Source: CAWJPY01 sp963844865 (GTDB lineage: Bacteria; Acidobacteriota; Thermoanaerobaculia; Thermoanaerobaculales; Sulfomarinibacteraceae). From it: DNA of 64,000 bases. The DNA lies in contig CAWJPY010000029.1 in NCBI GenBank assembly GCA_963844865.1, positions 1 to 64,000 on the forward strand, in the 5' to 3' direction. Shown here one piece after another: positions 39,438-46,967 of the stretch (positions within the stretch are counted from its first letter, which is position 1; the number at the start of each line of letters is the position of its first letter). Made by a program: the position numbers and the translations under genes. The notes below the pieces were generated by a model, which was not told the DNA's origin, did no database searches, and saw only the letters and a program-made list of their open reading frames with translations.

Positions 39438-39464
39438 GCCGGCCGCCGCACAGCGGCGGCCGGC
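39438..39464 (+). terminator. Perfect 12-bp intercistronic hairpin
   Basis: GCCGGCCGCCGC (39438-39449), loop ACA, GCGGCGGCCGGC (39453-39464). No T-run follows, and the next gene starts 25 bp later. It is more likely an mRNA-stabilising or attenuating hairpin between rubrerythrin and DUF2231 than a full terminator. Confidence 0.5.
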
Positions 39465-39488
39465 CCGTACGCCGATCGAGGAGGAACC

Positions 39489-40040
39489 ATGTCCCTGCCA
39501 CCGATCCCCGACTGGGATGCGCTGCACCCCCTGGTCGTCCACTTCCCCATCGCGCTGCTCCTGGTGGCGCCGATCTTCATCGTGCTCGGCCTGGCGGCCC
39601 GCCGGAACGGACCCGCGTTCTCGGTGGCGGCCCTGGTGCTCATGGTGCTGGGAACCGCCGGCGCCTGGGTGGCCGTGGCCACCGGCGAGGCGTCCGCGGA
39701 GCTCGCCGACCGCAGCCCGGCCATCAACACCGCCATCGAGCAGCACGAGGAGCTGGCCGAGACCACGAGGCTCGCGTTCACCGGGCTGACCGCAGCGTTC
39801 GCCGCCCTGGTGATCGTGCCCCGCTTCATGAACCGCCAGATCTCACGCCCCGCCATGGCGGCCCTTCACGGCGGCTTCCTGGTCCTCTTCCTGGGAGGGA
39901 TGGTGGTGCTCGCCAACACCGCCCACCACGGCGGTCTGCTGGTGCACGAGCACGGTGTGCACGTGCTCCTACCGGCATCGGCGGCGCCGGCGGCCGCCCC
40001 GGCGCCCTCCACCGACAGCGAGTTCGACCTCGGGCTCTGA
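39489..40040 (+). CDS. DUF2231 membrane protein
   Basis: A 183-residue protein with four hydrophobic helices. The family hallmark LHPLVVHFPIALLLVAP is at residues 12-28. Later blocks are AALVLMVLGTAGAWVAVATG, EELAETTRLAFTGLTAAF and LHGGFLVLFLGGMVVLANTA. DUF2231 proteins are predicted haem-binding or redox-related membrane proteins, but the function is not settled. The conserved histidines in the helices are present (LHPLVVHF, LHGG, HHGG). ATG at 39489 follows GAGGAGG. Probably co-transcribed with rubrerythrin. Confidence 0.83.
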   Translation: MSLPPIPDWDALHPLVVHFPIALLLVAPIFIVLGLAARRNGPAFSVAALVLMVLGTAGAWVAVATGEASAELADRSPAINTAIEQHEELAETTRLAFTGLTAAFAALVIVPRFMNRQISRPAMAALHGGFLVLFLGGMVVLANTAHHGGLLVHEHGVHVLLPASAAPAAAPAPSTDSEFDLGL

Positions 40041-40321
40041 GCCCCGAGCCCCGTCCACGCGGGGGGCGCCCTGAGGCACCGCGTGGAGGTACACCGCGAC
40101 ATCGAGGCCGGTGCCAGGCACCCCGTGGATGGGCATCGCCACGTCAAAGCCGGTGCCAGGCACCCCGTCTTGATTTGATGGTACGCACATCGCTTCATCC
40201 GAATGCTGCCTGGCACCGTCTCTGACCTTCCAAACGTCAGAAGGTGCCCGGCACCGTCGCTGGGGCATGTACGACGACTCCACCCACCTCACACCCAGCA
40301 AGCCGCCGGCCCACCTTCAGG
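40041..40321. repeat. Repeat cluster with 66-bp element copy 2
   Basis: The full element is 40153-40217: GTGCCAGGCACC ... CCGTCTTGATTTGATGG, ACATCGCTTCATCCGAATGC and TGCCTGGCACC. Isolated ends lie at 40111-40122 (GTGCCAGGCACC) and about 40243-40255 (GGTGCCCGGCACC). No coding sequence is seen between DUF2231 and the upstream region of the next gene. Confidence 0.6.
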
Positions 40322-40412
40322 CGAGAATAAATCCTAGGAAGCCATCGTCCGTCACCCCACCCCCTTCCTGCGATCCTGTTCGATGGCGGCAGGCTCTCCG
40401 GCGTCCCATACT
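40322..40412 (+). promoter_or_regulatory. Conserved promoter-like module, copy A
   Basis: Boxes CGAGAAT (40322-40328), TCCTAGG (40332-40338), GTTCGATGGC (40378-40387) and ATACT (40408-40412). The same four boxes recur before the second paralogue with identical spacings (3, 39 and 20 bp). ATACT would act as a -10 core, seven bases before the leader structure. The -35 side does not match sigma70, so another sigma factor or an activator is implied. Confidence 0.55.
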
Positions 40413-40419
40413 CCTGAGC

Positions 40420-40472
40420 GTGACGAGTAGGCACCTGCCCTGATCGTCACCGCGGGAAAGAACGGCAGGTGC
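40420..40472 (+). ncRNA. Putative H-type pseudoknot leader, copy A
   Basis: Stem 1 pairs GTGACGA (40420-40426) with TCGTCAC (40444-40450). Stem 2 pairs GCACCTGCC (40431-40439), located in the loop of stem 1, with GGCAGGTGC (40464-40472). The interleaved order makes a pseudoknot with loops of 4, 4 and 13 bases. The second copy at 41412-41463 keeps both stems, with a compensatory T-A to C-G change in stem 2. It ends 13 bases before the GGGAGG ribosome site, so control of translation or early termination is possible. Confidence 0.6.
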
Positions 40473-40498
40473 GCTCGAGGCCCAAGGGAGGTTTCAAA

Positions 40499-41197
40499 AT
40501 GGCTGATCACGCACACACCGATGTCATGACGAGGGCGGAGTTACAGCCCCTGCGTCTGGCGACCACCGGCACGACCGCCGAGGCCCTCGGCGGCGTCGCC
40601 GCCATCGTGCTCGCAATCCTGGGGCTGGCCGGCCTCGTCCCCATCTACCTGGCTGCTATCGCGGCCATCGCCATGGGCGTGTCGCTGCTCTTCGAGGGCG
40701 GCGTCATCAGTGCGCGGCTCGTCGACCTGCTGGAGGAGGTGGGCGGAGGGGCCCTCGATGCCGAGGAGCTGGGCGGTGGGCTCACCGCCGAGTTCGTGGG
40801 CGGCGCCACCGGCGTCATCCTGGGCATCCTGGCTCTCCTCGACCTCGCCCCCGAGGTGCTGGTCCCGGCGGCGATCATCGTCTTCGGCGCCACCCTGCTG
40901 CTCAGCGGCGGCGGCGCGCGCCGGATCGGCTCCGTCTCGACCCGTCGCGACGTGTCGGACGAGGTCCGGATGATCGCGTGGCAGGTCGCCCGCAGGGCGC
41001 GGGCCGAAGCTGCCGGCGCCCAGGTCCTGATCGGGCTCGGCGCGGCCGTGCTCGGCATTCTCGCCCTGGTCGGGTTCGACCCGGCGACCCTGTCGCTGGT
41101 CGCCTTCCTGGCGCTCGGGGCCGCCGTGCTCATGAGCGGCACCGCGGTCGCCAGCAGGTGGCACACCGTGGTTCGCAACGAGCAACCCGAGCACTGA
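40499..41197 (+). CDS. Six-helix membrane protein of three internal repeats, copy A
   Basis: A 232-residue protein I do not recognise. After a polar N-terminus (MADHAHTDVMTRAELQPLRL) come three two-helix repeats: GGVAAIVLAILGLAGLVPIY.., GGATGVILGILALLDLAPEV.. and GLGAAVLGILALVGFDPATL.., each ending in a ..G..LL..G motif (GVSLLFEGG, GATLLLSGGG, GAAVLMSGT). Charged linkers contain DLLEEVGGGALDAEEL and RRDVSDEVRMIAWQVARRAR. About 90 % identical to the next gene. ATG at 40499 follows GGGAGG. Repeated Gly-rich helix hairpins suggest an oligomeric or channel-like membrane assembly, but this is inference. Confidence 0.75.
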   Translation: MADHAHTDVMTRAELQPLRLATTGTTAEALGGVAAIVLAILGLAGLVPIYLAAIAAIAMGVSLLFEGGVISARLVDLLEEVGGGALDAEELGGGLTAEFVGGATGVILGILALLDLAPEVLVPAAIIVFGATLLLSGGGARRIGSVSTRRDVSDEVRMIAWQVARRARAEAAGAQVLIGLGAAVLGILALVGFDPATLSLVAFLALGAAVLMSGTAVASRWHTVVRNEQPEH

Positions 41198-41223
41198 CGA
41201 CAGTCATCACCGACTGCCCAACA

Positions 41224-41254
41224 GGGGGCGCGGCTCGGCCGCGCCCCCTTCTTC
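41224..41254 (+). terminator. Terminator of copy A
   Basis: GGGGGCGCGGC (41224-41234), loop TCG, GCCGCGCCCCC (41238-41248), then TTCTTC. It is a strong intrinsic-type hairpin 26 bp after the stop. Copy B has an equivalent. Confidence 0.7.
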
Positions 41255-41313
41255 GTGCCGATCCGGCCCAACGATCTGCCCCCACCCCCCTCGACGCACA
41301 TCCCACCCTCGAT

Positions 41314-41404
41314 CGAGAATTCGTCCTAGGTTCCCCGGAGCGCCGGCCCCACCCCTGATCTGCGACGTGGTTCGATGGCCCCCGAGGCGCACGAGATCGA
41401 TACT
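41314..41404 (+). promoter_or_regulatory. Conserved promoter-like module, copy B
   Basis: CGAGAAT (41314-41320), TCCTAGG (41324-41330), GTTCGATGGC (41370-41379) and ATACT (41400-41404), spaced exactly as in copy A while the intervening bases differ. This indicates that these boxes are under selection. Confidence 0.55.
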
Positions 41405-41411
41405 GGGAGGC

Positions 41412-41463
41412 GTGACGAGCGGCACCCGCCCTGATCGTCACCGCAGGAAAGGACGGCGGGTGC
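41412..41463 (+). ncRNA. Putative H-type pseudoknot leader, copy B
   Basis: Stem 1: GTGACGA (41412-41418) with TCGTCAC (41435-41441). Stem 2: GCACCCGCC (41422-41430) with GGCGGGTGC (41455-41463). Loops are 3, 4 and 13 bases. Compared with copy A, C41427-G41458 replaces T40436-A40467, keeping the pair. The ribosome site GGAGG begins about 20 bases downstream. Confidence 0.6.
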
Positions 41464-41495
41464 ACCAACGAAGAGTCTCGAAGGAGGCACTCAAA

Positions 41496-42194
41496 ATGGC
41501 TGATCACACACATACCGATGTCATGACGAGAACGGAGTTAGAACCTCTCCGTCTGGCCACCACCGGCACCACCGCCGAGGCCCTCGGCGGCGTGGCGGCG
41601 ATCGTGCTGGCGATCCTGGGTCTTGCCGGTCTCGTCCCCATCTACCTGGCGGCCATCGCCGCCATCGCGGTCGGCGTCTCGTTCCTGTTCGAGGGCGGCG
41701 TCATCAGCGCGCGCCTCGTGGACCTGCTGGAGCAGGTCGGCGGCGGGCAGCTGGATGCAGAGGAGCTGGGCAGTGGTCTCACCGCCGAGTTCGTCGGTGG
41801 TTCCACCGGCATCATTCTCGGCATCCTGGCCCTGCTCGACCTCGCCCCCGAGGTGCTGGTCCCGGCGGCGATCATCGTCTTCGGCGCCACCCTGCTCCTG
41901 AGCGGTGGCGGCGCCCGCCGGATCGGCTCGATCGCGACCCGTCGCGACGTGTCGTACGAGGTCCGGATGATCGCCAACCAGGTCGCCCGCAAGGCGCGGG
42001 CCGAAGCCGCCGGCGCCCAGGTCCTGATCGGGCTCGGCGCGGCCGTGCTCGGCATCCTGGCCCTGGTGGGCTTCAACCCGGCGACCCTGTCCCTGGTCGC
42101 GTTCCTGGCACTGGGGGCAGCCATCCTGATGAGCGGTACCGCGCTGACCAGCAGGTGGCACGCCATGGTCCGCAACGAGCAGCCCGAGCACTGA
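41496..42194 (+). CDS. Six-helix membrane protein of three internal repeats, copy B
   Basis: A 232-residue tandem paralogue of the preceding gene, differing at about 21 positions by eye. Helical repeat cores are almost unchanged (GGVAAIVLAILGLAGLVPIY, GGSTGIILGILALLDLAPEV, GLGAAVLGILALVGFNPATL). Most changes are conservative or in linkers (EEVGGGAL to EQVGGGQL; VSDEVRMIAW to VSYEVRMIAN). ATG at 41496 follows AAGGAGG. It has its own promoter-like module, leader and terminator, so the whole transcription unit was duplicated. Function unknown. Confidence 0.75.
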   Translation: MADHTHTDVMTRTELEPLRLATTGTTAEALGGVAAIVLAILGLAGLVPIYLAAIAAIAVGVSFLFEGGVISARLVDLLEQVGGGQLDAEELGSGLTAEFVGGSTGIILGILALLDLAPEVLVPAAIIVFGATLLLSGGGARRIGSIATRRDVSYEVRMIANQVARKARAEAAGAQVLIGLGAAVLGILALVGFNPATLSLVAFLALGAAILMSGTALTSRWHAMVRNEQPEH

Positions 42195-42222
42195 TCGCAG
42201 TCGTCACGGACTGTCCAAACCC

Positions 42223-42254
42223 GGGGGCGCGGCTCGACCGCGCCCCCGTTTTTC
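42223..42254 (+). terminator. Terminator of copy B
   Basis: GGGGGCGCGG (42223-42232), loop CTCGA, CCGCGCCCCC (42238-42247), then GTTTTTC. A classic intrinsic terminator. Confidence 0.8.
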
Positions 42255-42296
42255 TTCCCGGTCGGCGCCGTCGAGCGCGTCGGGTTGGACAGGGGG

Positions 42297-42362
42297 CTGC
42301 CAGGCACCGTCGAAGACGGTTCGAGGAGCCCTCTCGCTTCACCTGCGGCGGCGCCTGGCACC
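42297..42362 (+). repeat. 66-bp interspersed repeat, copy 3
   Basis: Begins CTGCCAGGCACC and ends GCGCCTGGCACC. The core holds CCGTCGAAGACGG and CTCGCTTCACC, the latter matching ATCGCTTCATC of copy 2. The length (66 bp) equals that of the other copies. Intergenic, downstream of the copy B terminator. Confidence 0.55.
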
Positions 42363-42442
42363 CGCTTCTCCGGTGCTCCCGGAGCCCGTCGCCATCCAGC
42401 TTCCGCCGCGGCCGCAGCCGACCGCCCATCGCCGCCGGATGA

Positions 42443-43459
42443 TCACCCCTCCAGCAGCCGCTCGGCAGCGGCCATGATCCGCTCCACGTTGGGCAGCGCC
42501 GCCTGCTCCCGGCGCGGGTCGTAGGGAATGGTTTCCTCGACGCAGACCCTCGCGAAGCGCGCCGGAGTGCCCGCCTCCAGGAGGGTCGCCGCGATCTCTC
42601 CGGAGAGGCCGAACTCACGGTAGTCCTCGTCCACCACCAGGACCCGGCCGCTGTCGCGCGCCGCCACGCAGACCGCGCCACGGTCCAGAGGCTGCACGCT
42701 GCGCAGGTCGATCACCCCCGCTGCAACGCCGCGCTCTCCCGCCAGCCGCTCCGCCGCCGCCAGGGCCCTGTGGACGGCGACACCCACCGCCACCACCGTC
42801 AGGTCGGAGCCACGTCTGCGGACGGCCGCCTGCCCCAGGGGCGTGGCTTCCCAGGTGTCCGGGACCGGTCCCGACGCCCCGGCAGGGGGGACGTCGTAGG
42901 CCACGGTGTCCCGCCCTCCCGCCCCCAGGTAGTCCAGCCAGTAGTCAGCCAGGAGCTTGTGCTCGAGGTAGACCACGGGCCCGCCGTGGTCGAGCGCGCC
43001 CAGCAGCAATCCTCCGGCGTCGGCGGGGGTCGAGGGAACCACCACCGCCAGACCCGGGATGTGGGCGAGCCACCCCCAGAGGGACTGCTCATGCTGCCCC
43101 CCGTCGCCGTACCCACCCCCGCAGGCGGCCCGCACCACCAGGGGCGCACGCCAGTCTCCACCGGAAAAGGCCTCCAGCTTGGCCGCCTCGTTCACCAGGG
43201 CGCTCGCCGCCACCGCGACGAAGTCGATGAGCATGATCTCCACGACGGGCCGCAGACCGGCCATGGCGGCGCCCACGGCGGCCCCCAGAAAGGCCGACTC
43301 GGAGATCGGCGCTGACCGCACCCGCTCAGCCCCGAAGCGGGCGAAGAGATTCATGCGCAGGCCGTGGGTGTCCTCCCCCAGCACCACCACCCTCTCGTCG
43401 CCGGCCATGGCCTGGGTCAGGGCGTCCTCGATGGCGGCGGCAAAGCCCATGGTCCTCAT
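42443..43459 (-). CDS. 2-oxoacid dehydrogenase E1 component, beta subunit
   Basis: A 338-residue beta subunit of a thiamine-diphosphate 2-oxoacid (pyruvate, acetoin or branched-chain) dehydrogenase. Motifs: AAIEDALTQAMAGDERVVVL, VRSAPISESAFLGAAVGAAM (catalytic Glu region), GGDWRAPLVVRAACGGGYGD and QHEQSLWGWLAHIPGLAVVV with the cofactor-side histidine pattern. The C-terminal transketolase domain has VIDLRSVQPLDRGA and VVDEDYREFGLSGEIAATLL. It overlaps the alpha gene by four bases (ATGA), so the subunits are co-translated. No E2 or E3 gene is present in the window, and substrate cannot be fixed from sequence alone. Confidence 0.87.
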   Translation of the reverse strand: MRTMGFAAAIEDALTQAMAGDERVVVLGEDTHGLRMNLFARFGAERVRSAPISESAFLGAAVGAAMAGLRPVVEIMLIDFVAVAASALVNEAAKLEAFSGGDWRAPLVVRAACGGGYGDGGQHEQSLWGWLAHIPGLAVVVPSTPADAGGLLLGALDHGGPVVYLEHKLLADYWLDYLGAGGRDTVAYDVPPAGASGPVPDTWEATPLGQAAVRRRGSDLTVVAVGVAVHRALAAAERLAGERGVAAGVIDLRSVQPLDRGAVCVAARDSGRVLVVDEDYREFGLSGEIAATLLEAGTPARFARVCVEETIPYDPRREQAALPNVERIMAAAERLLEG

Positions 43460-44481
43460 GCCGGCACCTCCCCCACCTGGTCCAGTGCGGCCTCCACGGC
43501 GGCCCGCACCCGATCGTCGGTCTCTTGCTCGAGGGCGGCGAGCGCGGCCGCGTCGGCGGCGAGGCGCGGCCGGAGACGCGCCAGAGGGTCGCGGCCCCGC
43601 ATGCGCGCCGCCCGCGCCAGCATGGTGGTGATCCCTGCCAGGCTCGCCACGCGCCGAGCCGCACCCGCCCCCCGCACGGCGACCGTCGCCTTGCTCAGGG
43701 GGCCGATCCGGTCCTTGAGCTCGGTCACCGGCCGGCGCACGATGCGCTGCAGGGGGTCGCCGAGGAAGTGTCCGTCGGGACGCACGCAGGAGGCGTGCAG
43801 GTAGCCCGGTCCGCCGCCCCGGCGGGCGCGCAGGACGGCCTCACCCGCCGCGCGCCACACCTCCTCCACGTCAGCGCCATCCACCTCGACGGCCGGGATC
43901 CCGAACCCGCGGACACGATCCGGGAGGTTGCCCGAGGTGACCCGCGCCGACGGCGTGGTGATGGCCATGCCGTTGTCCTTGCACACGAACAGCACCGGCA
44001 GACGCCAGCACCCCGCCAGGTTGAGGGACTCCAGGAGCATCCCCTGGTTCATGGCGCCCTCGCCGAAGAACGCCACTGCCACCCTGTCGGGTCGCAGGTG
44101 CTGGTGCGCGATGGCGAAACCGCAGGCCAGGGGGCCGGAGGCGCCGACGATCCCGGACGACGCCGCGAGGTGGGCCCTGGACATGAGGTGCATGTGGCCG
44201 CCGAGACCCTTCCCCAGGCCGGTGGGGCCGCCCAGACACTCGGCCACGATCCTGGCCATGTCCACGCCCCGCATCACCATGGGGGGGGTTGGACGATGGT
44301 CGGCCGCGACGGCGTCGCCCTCGTCCAGGTGGTCCACCACCCCGGCGACGATCCCCTCCTCGCCGATCCCGAGGTGCATCTCGCCCGAGATCCTGCCCTC
44401 GTGCCAGAGGCCGGCGATGGCCTCCTCCAGGCGGCGGCTCTGCAGCATCGCCCGGTACAGTCGAAGTCGATCCGGCACCAT
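43456..44481 (-). CDS. 2-oxoacid dehydrogenase E1 component, alpha subunit
   Basis: A 341-residue alpha subunit. N-terminal LRLYRAMLQSRRLEEAIAGL, then GEMHLGIGEEGIVAGVVDHL, the HMHLMSRAHLAASSGIVGAS block and the thiamine-diphosphate/Mg motif FFGEGAMNQG...KDNGMAI. Many relatives have GDG; here it is GEG. The start ATG at 44481 follows GGAGGTG; the frame stays open upstream but without similarity. Closest in style to acetoin/pyruvate dehydrogenase E1 alpha. The 284-bp interval 44482-44765 upstream shows nothing recognisable. Confidence 0.86.
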   Translation of the reverse strand: MVPDRLRLYRAMLQSRRLEEAIAGLWHEGRISGEMHLGIGEEGIVAGVVDHLDEGDAVAADHRPTPPMVMRGVDMARIVAECLGGPTGLGKGLGGHMHLMSRAHLAASSGIVGASGPLACGFAIAHQHLRPDRVAVAFFGEGAMNQGMLLESLNLAGCWRLPVLFVCKDNGMAITTPSARVTSGNLPDRVRGFGIPAVEVDGADVEEVWRAAGEAVLRARRGGGPGYLHASCVRPDGHFLGDPLQRIVRRPVTELKDRIGPLSKATVAVRGAGAARRVASLAGITTMLARAARMRGRDPLARLRPRLAADAAALAALEQETDDRVRAAVEAALDQVGEVPA

Positions 44482-44765
44482 ACCCACACCTCCCGGCCTC
44501 CGGGGCACCGCCAGGTCATCCACGGGGTTCGGAATGATTGCTGGCGGCCATTGTAGAGGATCCCCTTCGCCCCCGCGGATCGAGTGGCCGGCCTCGGTGC
44601 CGCGGCCAGGTGCGGGATCCGCCGACAGATCCAGCACGCGTCTTCGCCGCCGGCCCCAGGAGGCGTCGGGCGACGCTCCGCCGCCACGCTCCACGGCACC
44701 CCCGAGGACCCGGGACCGCACCCTCGCGGAGGGCCGGGCGGCGGGCGCCCGATCGTCGCGCAGCC

Positions 44766-45755
44766 TTACAGGGTGTAGGTGGCGCCCGCTTCGATCACGT
44801 CGACATCGGCGTCGAGCTCGGCCGCCATGCGCTCGAGCGCATGGTCGCAGGTGTCGTGGGCGGACAGCAGGACGCGATGCGGACCTGCCTCGTTGAGGGC
44901 GACGATGGCGGCGGACAGGTCGGCGTCCGTGATCCGGCGCCAGGGGGGCTTGCCGGTCCCGAGGAGGGTCTGGAGCTCGATGCCGCGAAGCCGGCCGCGC
45001 CCTCCCGTGACCGGATAGTGCAGCCCGCCGGCGATGGCGTACACGGGCTCGTCGGAAAGGCGCCGCACCGCCTCCAGGATGACCTGGATGGTGGGATGAC
45101 CGCAGCCGGTGACCACCACCAGGCCCTTCCCCCGGAGCCGACCCACCACCGCCTGCTCGCGAACCGGTCCGAGCACGAACAGCGCTCGCGCCAGGGGCCC
45201 CGTCGACACGAAGCCCGCCGGCAACGGAGCCGGCCGTTCCACCACCTCCGCGGCGAAGCCGGCCGCGGTGGCCGGCGCGGGCAGGGCACAGGGGATCGGA
45301 CGCTCGGGACGTAGGCTCTCCGGCACCTGCAGCCGCCGTTTCCGGGCGGCGTCCAACCCTCCCACGTGGTCGAGGTGGAGGTGCGAGATGACCACGCCGT
45401 CGAGCTCCTGGGCCGTGACCCCGAGGCGGCGCGCATTGTGCTCCAGGGTTGGCCGGGCCGGACCGAAGCCGACGTCGAAGAGGAGCGCCCCCCGGTCGCT
45501 GCGCAGGAGGTAGGAGACGCCCTCCTCGCCCAAAAAGCCCGGCCGGTGCCGCCAGTCCACCAAGGCGACCAGCTCCAGCCGTTCCAGCTCGGGCAGCCCG
45601 GGACGCGGTCCCCGGCTCAGGAGCGGCTCGTTCCACGCGGCGGCCTCGGACCGCCAGCGCTCGAACTTCTGTGAGCGCAGTGCCAGCCAGAGCACCAGGA
45701 CCGGCGACGCCAGGGCGAGGGCCGGCCACCAGAGCGGTGAGATCCGGAAGGTCAC
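44766..45755 (-). CDS. MBL-fold metallo-hydrolase
   Basis: A 329-residue metallo-beta-lactamase-fold protein with an N-terminal membrane helix (ISPLWWPALALASPVLVLWL). The metal motif is VVISHLHLDHVGGLDAARK (HxHxDH, about residue 122). Later features are VVVTGCGHPTIQVILEAVRR and GGLHYPVTGGRGRLRG, which resemble the dihydropterin/ribofuranosylaminobenzene phosphate synthase-like (COG1237) group with its GCxH motif. It probably acts as a hydrolase on the periplasmic side of the membrane or anchored to it. Substrate unknown. Confidence 0.8.
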   Translation of the reverse strand: MTFRISPLWWPALALASPVLVLWLALRSQKFERWRSEAAAWNEPLLSRGPRPGLPELERLELVALVDWRHRPGFLGEEGVSYLLRSDRGALLFDVGFGPARPTLEHNARRLGVTAQELDGVVISHLHLDHVGGLDAARKRRLQVPESLRPERPIPCALPAPATAAGFAAEVVERPAPLPAGFVSTGPLARALFVLGPVREQAVVGRLRGKGLVVVTGCGHPTIQVILEAVRRLSDEPVYAIAGGLHYPVTGGRGRLRGIELQTLLGTGKPPWRRITDADLSAAIVALNEAGPHRVLLSAHDTCDHALERMAAELDADVDVIEAGATYTL

Positions 45756-45815
45756 GATGGGTCCATGCTACCAGGCGCACGTCGAGACGGCGCGCCGCCA
45801 CGGGCCGACGGCGCC

Positions 45816-46967
45816 CTACTCGGCGGTGGCCAGCCTTACGCCCACGTCGACCTTGCGTCGGCCGCGGTCCACGGTCACGGTGACCGTGTCGCCCACCCTG
45901 TAGGTGTCCAGCAGCTTGTAGTACTGCTTGACCGAGGCGACCCCGTTGCCGTCGATGGCCACGATCGCATCACCGAGGTCGATGCCGCCGCCCACCAGGC
46001 GGGTCGTGGGCCGGATGCCGGCGACGGCAGCGGGCCCTCCCGGGATCACACCCAACACCAGGACGCCATCCAGGTCGAGCTGACGCTGCAGCGTGTGGGG
46101 AGCGAGGACCACCCCGAGAGACGGAAGGCTCACCTCTCCGGTGCGAATGATCTGGGTCACGATGCGGTTCACGTGGTCCACCGGGATGGCGAAGCCGATC
46201 CCCGCGAAGGCGCCGGATGGGCTAACGATGGCCGAGTTGAGGCCGATCATGCGTCCCGAGCTGTCCAGCAACGGCCCACCGGAGTTCCCCGGATTGATGG
46301 GGGCGTCGGTCTGGATGAGGCCCGTGATGGGCCGCCCGGCCTTGCTCCTCATCTCCCGGTTGAGGGCGCTGACGATGCCGGTGGTCAGGGTCTGGTCGAG
46401 ACCGAAGGGGTCACCGATGGCGAGCACCGACTGTCCCACCTGGAGGTCCTCCGACGCACCGATGGTGATGGGGTGCAGCCTCTCCGGCGGCGCTGCGATG
46501 GAGACGACGGCCAGATCGCCTCCCACGAAGGCGCCCACCATGCTCGCCTTCCAGGTGGTACGGTCCGCCAGGGTGACCCTGGCGACCTCGGCTCCGGCAA
46601 CGACGTGGGCGTTGGTTACCACATGGCCCTGCTGGTCCCACACGACGCCCGACCCCGTCCCCTCCACCACCTTCCGGGGGTCGAAGCTGAAGACGCCGGT
46701 CCGCCCCCCGGACAGGGTGGTGATGTACGCCACCGATGGAGACGCCTCCTTGAAGATGGCGATGGTGGTCTTCTCGGCCTTGTCCAGGGTGCCCCGCGCC
46801 ACCACCGGCTTGGGCTGGGCGTCGGGGTCCATGATGGGCGGCGCCCGGCGCACCCACGCGGCCCACAGGACGAGCTCACCCGCCACCAGGGCTAGGACGA
46901 TCAGCCACAGCAACCCCAGCGAGGAAGACCGATGGGCGGCGGGGGATCGATCACCGCTGTCCGTCAT
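45816..46967 (-). CDS. Membrane-anchored HtrA/DegS-like serine protease
   Basis: A 383-residue protease. Residues about 17-40 form one membrane anchor (LGLLWLIVLALVAGELVLWA). Catalytic residues: His in HVVTNAHVVAGAEV (about 119), Asp in VGGDLAVVSIAAP (about 152) and Ser in INPGNSGGPLLDSSGRMIGL (about 228). A C-terminal PDZ follows (GVVLAPHTLQRQLDLDGVLV, GGGIDLGDAIVAIDGNGVAS). ATG at 46967 follows GAGAGGTG. Compared with the soluble HtrA at 23862-24962 it keeps an uncleaved anchor, like DegS. It is divergent from the URO-D family gene. Confidence 0.88.
   Translation of the reverse strand: MTDSGDRSPAAHRSSSLGLLWLIVLALVAGELVLWAAWVRRAPPIMDPDAQPKPVVARGTLDKAEKTTIAIFKEASPSVAYITTLSGGRTGVFSFDPRKVVEGTGSGVVWDQQGHVVTNAHVVAGAEVARVTLADRTTWKASMVGAFVGGDLAVVSIAAPPERLHPITIGASEDLQVGQSVLAIGDPFGLDQTLTTGIVSALNREMRSKAGRPITGLIQTDAPINPGNSGGPLLDSSGRMIGLNSAIVSPSGAFAGIGFAIPVDHVNRIVTQIIRTGEVSLPSLGVVLAPHTLQRQLDLDGVLVLGVIPGGPAAVAGIRPTTRLVGGGIDLGDAIVAIDGNGVASVKQYYKLLDTYRVGDTVTVTVDRGRRKVDVGVRLATAE

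Noticed and set aside
40153..40217. The repeat cluster before the tandem membrane genes as a possible CRISPR array
   Set aside because: Units are irregularly spaced, differ in orientation, and have no spacer-repeat periodicity; there are no cas genes.
40420..40472. Leader as a known fluoride, preQ1 or SAM-II type riboswitch
   Set aside because: The conserved loop sequences of those classes are not visible; only the general pseudoknot topology is shared.
44482..44765. N-terminal extension of the E1 alpha subunit into the upstream open frame
   Set aside because: The upstream frame lacks similarity, and a good ribosome site plus ATG lies at 44481.
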